Shown here: piece by piece, positions 8,203 through 13,332 of the stretch
Layout: each line of letters starts with the position of its first letter
Position numbering within the stretch: the stretch's first letter is position 1
Assembly: GCA_004325065.1 (NCBI GenBank)
Contig: PITI01000376.1
Location: 1 to 13,332 of the forward strand
Length of the DNA: 13,332 nt
Source of the DNA: Hamiltosporidium magnivora
Taxonomy: Eukaryota; Microsporidia; Dubosqiidae
Direction of reading: 5' to 3'
The notes under the pieces: generated by a model
Seen by the model: only the letters and a program-made list of their open reading frames with translations
Told to the model about the DNA's origin: nothing
Databases searched by the model: none
Made by a program: the position numbers and the translations under genes

Positions 8203-8688
8203 TTGAAATTTTCCCATATATATAGAAAAAACGAAATTTTTGTAAGAAAAATGTTATTTTTGAGATACATATACAAGGTTGTCAAGAATTACCACAGGAC
8301 GATCTTGAAAAGCACGAGTATACATGGACATATAGGCATATATTCAATCGATAGTATGAAATTAAAGGGAAAGAATCTCCCTTGTTTGACGGTAAAGGGC
8401 ATAAAAGAGGGGAAAATGCCGACGTGAGTTGAGAAGTAGCATAATCATTGAGTATTATTAAAGGTCTGAGAGACAAATACAACCAGAACCTTCTTTAAAG
8501 AAAGGGAAGAACGAAGAAGATTAGGCAAACAAATAACACTACAAATATTTTAACTTTGATTTCAAATGGTATAACTATTCAGAAAAACCCACAATGAATG
8601 TAATCAGACCTTGGTTTTAGAGGAAGAGAATGACTTAATTAATACAGTTGAAAAGTATTGCGATACGATGAAAACGGGATTAACCTAG
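8203..8688 (+). pseudogene. Possible decayed coding sequence, perhaps with a CENP-B/pogo-like motif
   Basis: One plus-strand frame opens with a 74-codon run (8203-8427, ending IKEGKMPT). It continues past clustered stops to KEREERRRLGKQ (about 8490-8525) and to a last open run ending at 8686. That last run reads LEEENDLINTVEKYCDTMKTG and resembles the start of the CENP-B/Tc5 DNA-binding domain of pogo/jerky transposases, with an acidic LxxEEExxL segment followed by GLT. The KEGKMP segment could be a trace of the preceding psq-type helix-turn-helix, but the distance is about 28 residues too long. Family assignment is tentative; seven internal stops make it non-functional in any case. Confidence 0.22.
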
Positions 8689-9035
8689 GTTTTAATTTAT
8701 TGAAATAGTAAGGAATGTATATTTTTCTTTATCTATAACTTACTTTTATAACATCAAATAATATGATTTATATGCAAATCAAAATTACTAGAATAAAAGA
8801 ATTACATTGTAAACAAGAGAAATATAGCTCTTTTATGAAAGCTGGTTATACTCTTTTACTTTAAAATATGTCTTCGTAAGCTATAATACGCTCCTTATTA
8901 CTTAGTTTAACGTGCATTGAATAATCAAAAAGACGCACAAGAATAGTTTAAATAATATCTTCAAAACCCGCTCTGCATTTATTATTCATGTACTTTTATT
9001 TACAAAAATTCATTGCAAAAAGTTAACGACCTTAA
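8689..9035. other. AT-rich sequence without a gene
   Basis: No recognisable gene or RNA. Strand composition changes here from A-rich (to the left) to T-rich (to the right) on the plus strand. Confidence 0.5.
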
Positions 9036-9953
9036 AGAAAAAACTCTATTTTTTTTGATAAAAGTGGCATCTCTATATATTTTGGAGATCTATTGGTTTT
9101 ATGCCCCTCTATAATTAAATTAATTTATAGTGCTCTAATTACTGGTTCTAATAAATTCAAGTAATATTTTTTATCAAATACTCGCACATGTACAAATATA
9201 TTAACAATCTACACTTTGTTAATAAGAGAATTTTCATTATCAGAAATGTCGATTTGTGTTTAAATGTATCACCAGATGTAATATTACCTTCATTATGTAC
9301 GAGATCTGTCTATATCTTCTAAAATGATCTCTTTGTTAAAGCCACATCAGAATTTTTAAAACGCATTGGCAAACAACTTTTACCCTGTAAAGAATAATAT
9401 TTTATTATTATAAAAAGCAACATTTTACTAAACAAATATATTAATTTTACAAAATTTCCTGTGTTGTCTTCATTTGACAACCTATATTTCCCTTTGGTTT
9501 ATGGACGTTAAAGCCAACTAAAGACCCTGCTTATATTTTAGCTTAAATTTTCGCACAAATACTTTTTGAAAGTTCCTTTCCATCCACATACTGTATTATT
9601 TTAGAGAAATATGCTTTGTAAAACGATCTGAGAAGGTATTCCGCACCTAGACCGACCGATTTTGTCTGTATATATGTTTAAATATATTTCTAGAATGTAT
9701 GTATATCCACAATAATTATATTCAGCCATGTTCGTTGGTCTATTTCTTATATTTATGGAGTTTAATAAGTCAATCTCGAATTGTTTTCAAGGTCCAGGGT
9801 ATCGTAACCGAAGAGATCGATATCGTTATAAAAGACGAAAGCGTTTTCAACCTTGAAATTTCGATATCATACATTCAATTTTTTAATCATAAAGTTCATA
9901 TATCTCATTTATATAGAATAAAACATTGCTGTCATTTTACTGTAATCTGAAAT
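9036..9953. pseudogene. Stop-poor region of uncertain strand, possible decayed gene
   Basis: Plus-strand frame 3 runs about 305 codons with nine internal stops, where I would expect about 25 by composition. Its last 83-codon part (9699-9953) contains GIVTEEIDIVIKDESVFNLE. On the minus strand the same DNA gives K/E/D-rich fragments: a 38-codon run at 9659-9546 with IIQYVDGKELSKSICAKI, and further short pieces with HNEGNITSGDTFKH and DISDNENSLINKV nearer 9210-9330. The minus-strand composition looks more like old coding sequence, but neither strand shows a family I recognise. The region may hold one decayed gene. Confidence 0.22.
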
Positions 9954-10009
9954 GCTTATTTTCAAATATTCTTTTATGAGCATTCTAGATGGAGGGAGGA
10001 TAACCACAT

Positions 10010-10635
10010 AAAAAACTTTCTACTTGGCAATGGGGGTGTGAAACTGGTGTGAATATTGTTGTTTGTAATTTTAGTGAGAATAACTCCACACTAAATCTTC
10101 GGTTGTTCCATGGAAGTTTGTATGAGGAGGAGAGGTCTACAAAATTGCGAAACTTTTTATACAAATTTATTTGTAGCTTTTTATGTAACGTGATTGCCGA
10201 CTGCAGCTAAAAATGAGGGTAATTGCCGTGTAAAAGCATGGAAACCTAGCCTTACTCACTTGAGTTAGGAGATTTAGCGCCTGGTGATTAAAAAATAAAA
10301 ACCATTAAAAGCAGAGAGCTATGTAGCAGGTTATATCTGTTGGTATGACGTTGCACTGTCTAGGTTTACCCATTTTAAATCTCTGAAATATATCTTAGCG
10401 AGAGGTTTATTGGATTCAGAAGGTGTAGATTAAGTGGGAATGCTGCATAGTCTTGAGGGAGCCCAGGAGGGGCTTCGGCCTTCAATCATACACCATGCAA
10501 TAGACATTAACGATCACCAGGAAAATGCCTCGACTATTAATTAGGTTCTATACACTTGGTAGATGAAAGGCTTTGGAACTTAGGTAGCGTTGGGGAGGAA
10601 GTTATTTAGGTCAAACCTAGAACTGCATTAATGTC
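10010..10635. other. GC-richer island, candidate structured RNA or conserved element core
   Basis: G+C rises to about 41% over 10201-10620 (172 of 420 by my count), against roughly 25-28% around it. The sequence contains hairpins: CCTA/TAGG plus ACTC/GAGT arms at 10245-10269, and a longer nested stem at 10444-10499. I cannot align it with rRNA, tRNA, RNase P, SRP or spliceosomal RNAs. Short open frames exist on both strands, as expected where stops are rarer, and none gives a recognisable protein. In very AT-rich genomes structural RNA genes stand out as GC-rich islands, so an RNA gene is plausible. A transposon remnant or transferred DNA is the main alternative. Confidence 0.35.
10444..10499. 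ncRNA. Nested hairpin with alternative C(UUCG)G tetraloop fold
   Basis: TGCAT (10444-10448) pairs with ATGCA (10495-10499). Inside, TTGAGGG (10453-10459) pairs with CCTTCAA (10479-10485) with one G-U pair, continuing into AGCCC (10460-10464) with GGGCT (10470-10474) around a 5-base loop, leaving a 4-base bulge at 10475-10478. A competing fold pairs 10469-10473 with 10478-10482 around the very stable C(UUCG)G tetraloop. Such GC-rich pairing is exceptional in this window. Whether it is transcribed, and from which strand, is not known. Confidence 0.35.
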
Positions 10636-10839
10636 ATGAAAACAAAAAAAACTTGCTTCTATTTTAAAAAATATGTGATACTTTTGAATAAAAAATTGTC
10701 ATATGAGCATTCTTATCATAATTTTTTTTTACTACTTTTAACCTTCATTTATATTCCTCATATAACTTTTTTTTTCATCCAGCTGAAATTGCTTTGCTAC
10801 TTTTGAAATTGTCTTTTAAGCTGTTCTAATTGGAGTTTA

Positions 10840-11344
10840 TTTTGTTATTTTAAAATTAGAATTAAATTCTTTTCTTTTGCAGTCGTTACTGTTTTTTGAA
10901 TTTATGCTGTATATAGCAACAATTTTTATTAAAAAGTTTTTGGTGCGCTTTAGTATATTCGCCCCCATATTTGCATATATTTTTTTTGAGTTTCTGTATT
11001 TTTCAGGATTTTTGTTGGGATATTATATTCCAGTTTAATTTTATTTTTATAATATGTAATAGATGAAGTTGGTTTTGAATACGAAATAAGAACTTCTTGT
11101 TTTCTATACTTCCAAACTTTTCCTATAGCATTTTGATATTTTTGCTGCCTGTTTTAAGTGTGTTTGAAAATAAGAGATGATTTTTCGCTTTTGGGTAAGG
11201 ATATATGTCTGTAATATCTCGATTTTAATTTTCTGAACCAAATAATCGTATTTTTCGATTGCACCGATTTATGCTTAGTTCTGGTCTAATGCGATTATTG
11301 GCTCCGGCTCTGAAGCATGTATTTATTAAACGCTCTGGATTCAA
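10840..11344 (-). pseudogene. Decayed minus-strand coding tract, unidentified (downstream part)
   Basis: Several overlapping minus-strand frames are open and K/N/I-rich: 11344-11228 (39 codons, with NPERLINTCFRAGANN), 11153-10953 (67 codons, with YKNKIKLEYNIPTKILKN) and 11022-10840 (61 codons, with NMGANILKRTKNFLIKI). Frameshifts would be needed to join them. The corresponding plus strand is strongly T-rich. It follows the 11441-11909 relic in the same orientation and may be its continuation. No family recognised; individual runs of this length could be chance, but the cluster is suggestive. Confidence 0.22.
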
Positions 11345-11440
11345 TCATTCAGTCTTTAAAAGTGGCTGGATTTATCTTATTGCAATAATAGAAAAATATT
11401 GCAGTTGCACAATTTTTAAATATTTTTACACCTGTTACTA

Positions 11441-11909
11441 GTGTATCATAAAATTTAATCGCAAAACTCACAGTTTTTTCTTCGTATGAAAACAAAAGTG
11501 AACTTCTCGAAGCATAGCTTGATACATTTTTGGTTTACATTGCTATTTTTGGAATCGAAGTACTTCCGAACTAAGAAGCACTAGTAAGTCTTTATTAATA
11601 CATGGTTCATTTTCCTCACTTACAAAATTATACCAAAGCTTTGGACCGTTAATATAATATTTCCTCTGATTATTATTTCGCGTTTGCACTTTTGCCTTCG
11701 AAATTTTGATTTCTAACTAACTGAAAATGTTTTTGTTCTTCCTCCACTTCATATAGTGTTTTAAAAGCACGTTCAAATCGAGCAATTTCATACCATCATA
11801 TAGATCCTTCACTATTCTTCAGCGACACATTTTAATTGGCATTCATTCATTTTTCGTTATTATCTGCATCCTCATTAAGCATAATTATGTTATTTGTTAC
11901 CCGACTCAT
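11441..11909 (-). pseudogene. Decayed minus-strand coding tract, unidentified (central part)
   Basis: An ATG at 11909 begins a frame reading MSRVTNNIIMLNEDADNNEK, interrupted by three stops and then open for 40 codons (11795-11676), including RFERAFKTLYEVEEEQKHF. A neighbouring frame (11818-11441) has only three stops in 126 codons and takes over with KYYINGPKLWYNFVSEEN (about 11645-11592) and the following SSEVLRFQK. A frameshift near 11675 would join the two. The acidic-basic mix is protein-like, but I do not recognise the family. A vague likeness to the strand-plus-zinc region of retroelement integrases (YYINGPKLWY) is not enough to claim it. Confidence 0.3.
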
Positions 11910-12158
11910 ATTTACAAAAAAGATTCTACATTTCCTTGAATTCGGTAACAAAATAGACCAAGCTCAGAAAATAATTTTATGTATTTGCAATATTGAACAA
12001 AAAACATAAACAAATTTTAAATTTGGTTTTTAAGAACCTTTTAAATTCGTTCCTTGCATTTAATTAATATTATAAGGGCCCCATTAATCTAAATATTCGG
12101 TAGATTTTATTGGTTCTTATGTAAAGCATATATTAAATAGTTTGAATGCGGACTTTCA
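11910..12158. other. Region between two minus-strand relics
   Basis: AT-rich with many stops; a weakly open minus-strand continuation of the upstream relic is possible but not supportable. Confidence 0.4.
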
Positions 12159-12464
12159 CCAACGATATATATCGTTCCGCGATTGTAATGGGTTTGATGC
12201 TAGTTTGTAAAAATTGTCTTATGATTTTATATTAAATTCTGTCACTACATCTATTGAGACGCATATAGATTTTGCATTTATGTCGTTTTCTAAAAATTCT
12301 TTTGGATCAATTTATTTTAGATTCCTCTTCCTAATTTTCGCTAATTTATTTTCAGTTATATCTTTTTCTTGCTAATTCAAATTTTTTCTCTTCTGTTCGA
12401 TTCGCTCGTGAAGTTTCTTTTCAAACAAACTTAGCATGTCCTTCTTCTTTTGATCTATTCGCTT
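12159..12464 (-). pseudogene. Decayed coiled-coil-like coding fragment, unidentified
   Basis: One minus-strand frame runs 102 codons with only three stops. It starts with a highly charged stretch (KRIDQKKKDMLSLFEKKLHE and on, 12464-12322) with the heptad-like K/E/L pattern of a coiled coil. It continues through DPKEFLENDINAKSICVSID and ends DNFYKLASNPLQSRNDIYRW (12218-12159). Upstream minus-strand frames (12540-12465 and about 12650-12590, the latter with HTINRADDEEN) have similar composition and may be the N-terminal part after frameshifts. The composition is clearly coding-like. No family recognised. Confidence 0.33.
12161..12176. repeat. 16 bp perfect palindrome
   Basis: AACGATATATATCGTT is self-complementary over its whole length. 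It lies inside the minus-strand relic, so it is probably incidental, though it could be a dyad binding site. Confidence 0.5.
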
Positions 12465-12718
12465 TTAGGTTTTTAGTTCAGGTAAATCGGAATTTTTTTC
12501 TGTTCAGAATATTCATGCTATTAAGTTTTTGTTTTACCAACTTAATATTTATGTTAACCTCTTAATTATTTATATTTAATTTTTTCCTTTTAAATCCTAT
12601 TTTCCTCGTCATCTGCTCTATTTATAGTATGGTTATACAAAGAACTAATTTTTTTTTTTATTTTCTTTAGTACTATTTTTTATTTTGGCATTACCACGCA
12701 TTAGTATTAATTGGCTTA
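12465..12718. other. Probable continuation of the minus-strand relics
   Basis: Short K/E/D-rich minus-strand open pieces occur in several frames, but there is no run long enough to call separately. Plus strand is T-rich. Confidence 0.35.
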
Positions 12719-12910
12719 CCCTTGAAGACACCGGAAAAGTTCTTCGCCGGAAAAAGCCGCTGTTGTACATGGCATGATATTTTCGTTGATGAAGTGTTTA
12801 TATATCCTTATTATTTTTTGAAAACGCATTAGATAGAGTCTTTTTGAGCATTTCATGGTATTAATAGATAAAAAATGTTTTATTAGAGCAATCAACTTAT
12901 ATTGTGCAGC
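12719..12910 (-). pseudogene. Decayed minus-strand coding fragment, unidentified
   Basis: A 64-codon minus-strand open run contains basic and hydrophobic stretches (KCSKRLYLMRFQKIIRIYKH) followed by NIMPCTTAAFSGEELFRCLQ. The latter part is locally GC-richer (12728-12775) than its surroundings. It lies upstream, in coding direction, of the 12159-12464 relic and may be part of the same decayed gene. Alone, a run of this length is expected a few times by chance in this window. Confidence 0.2.
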
Positions 12911-13332
12911 TCAAAACTTACTTACTTATTCTAATCCTCTTTTAACTTTCAGTGTCGAACATGAACAAATAGAAGTTTGATTTGCTTCATTTAGTCTGTT
13001 TTAACTTTAGATCATAGAGGATTGGCCTTCTGATTCAGTTTGGTTTATATCGCACCAGCAAAATTAAAAACATTCGTTTATTTACTGATGTAGTTGTGCA
13101 ATCAATAAGATGTTCTGTGAAAAAGCTTTAAAAATAATATTTAGTGCATATTATTTCTTCTGTTTTTTTCTTGCTTTATTCTACCTATTACTATTTGATG
13201 TATATATTTGTTATTTTACCTTTTTTTCCATATATTAAACAAAAGAAATGTTTCTGATCCTTTCGTCGGCACTTTGAATTTTTCAATTTAATCTTTTATT
13301 GATAATTATAGCTTCCTCATTAATGGTAATAT
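12911..13332. other. End of window, no gene supported
   Basis: T-rich plus strand with broken minus-strand frames (for example a fragment with DINQTESEGQSSMI near 13045-13005). This could be the N-terminal remains of the minus-strand relic, but stops are frequent and nothing is recognisable. Confidence 0.4.

Noticed and set aside
8282..8482. 66-codon minus-strand open frame
   Set aside because: Antisense to the more protein-like plus-strand frame at 8203-8427, with no recognisable motif.
10010..10635. rRNA, tRNA or known small RNA gene in the GC-rich island
   Set aside because: I looked for universally conserved SSU and LSU rRNA motifs, tRNA arms, RNase P and U2/U6 signatures. Only short chance resemblances were found, so no known RNA class is claimed.
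11259..11441. 60-codon plus-strand open frame
   Set aside because: Antisense to the decayed minus-strand tract; a common length by chance here.
1..13332. CRISPR array or prokaryotic-style operon
   Set aside because: No regularly spaced short repeats with unique spacers; the tandem repeats are contiguous. The single intact gene is a eukaryotic phosphatase.

Overview
The window looks like a piece of an AT-rich, gene-poor eukaryotic nuclear genome, most likely a microsporidian with an expanded, repeat-laden genome. The evidence is one intronless, compact and divergent gene, C-rich motifs close to its candidate start codons, a composition of roughly three quarters A+T, and decayed transposon proteins of families common in microsporidia. 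Assignment to Microsporidia is inference; another AT-rich protist or fungus is not excluded.

Only one intact gene is supported: a plus-strand protein phosphatase 5 (PP5) at 2318-3844, with TPR repeats followed by a PPP catalytic domain. All metal-binding and catalytic residues and the TPR carboxylate clamp are conserved. The C-terminal autoinhibitory tail is absent, and the first ATG adds a hydrophobic leader that may not be used. The 2.3 kb upstream is AT-rich DNA with three tandem-repeat clusters (62 bp, about 40 bp and 65 bp units), inverted repeats, and one possible transposase scrap near 1.1-1.4 kb. The gene is followed by a short 14 bp repeat and a pyrimidine-rich stretch.

From about 4.7 to 8.7 kb the plus strand is A-rich and carries decayed reading frames. 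Two can be assigned from ordered motifs: a KRBA2-like retroelement integrase (4723-5581) and an ISXO2/Merlin-like DDE transposase (7032-7390). Others (5906-6344, 8203-8688) are unidentified.

From about 8.8 kb to the end the plus strand becomes T-rich, and the stop-poor K/E/N-rich frames are on the minus strand (10840-11909, 12159-12464, 12719-12910). This suggests old coding DNA in the opposite orientation, not identified here. Between the two halves lies a GC-richer island (about 10010-10635, about 41% GC over its last 420 bases) with a strong nested hairpin at 10444-10499; it could be a structural RNA gene or a conserved piece of a mobile element.

Overall this is one housekeeping regulator isolated in a transposon graveyard. 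I see no intact operon-like system, CRISPR array, tRNA or recognisable rRNA. The most interesting open points are the GC-rich structured island, the tailless PP5 with two possible starts, and the unidentified decayed minus-strand coding tract.
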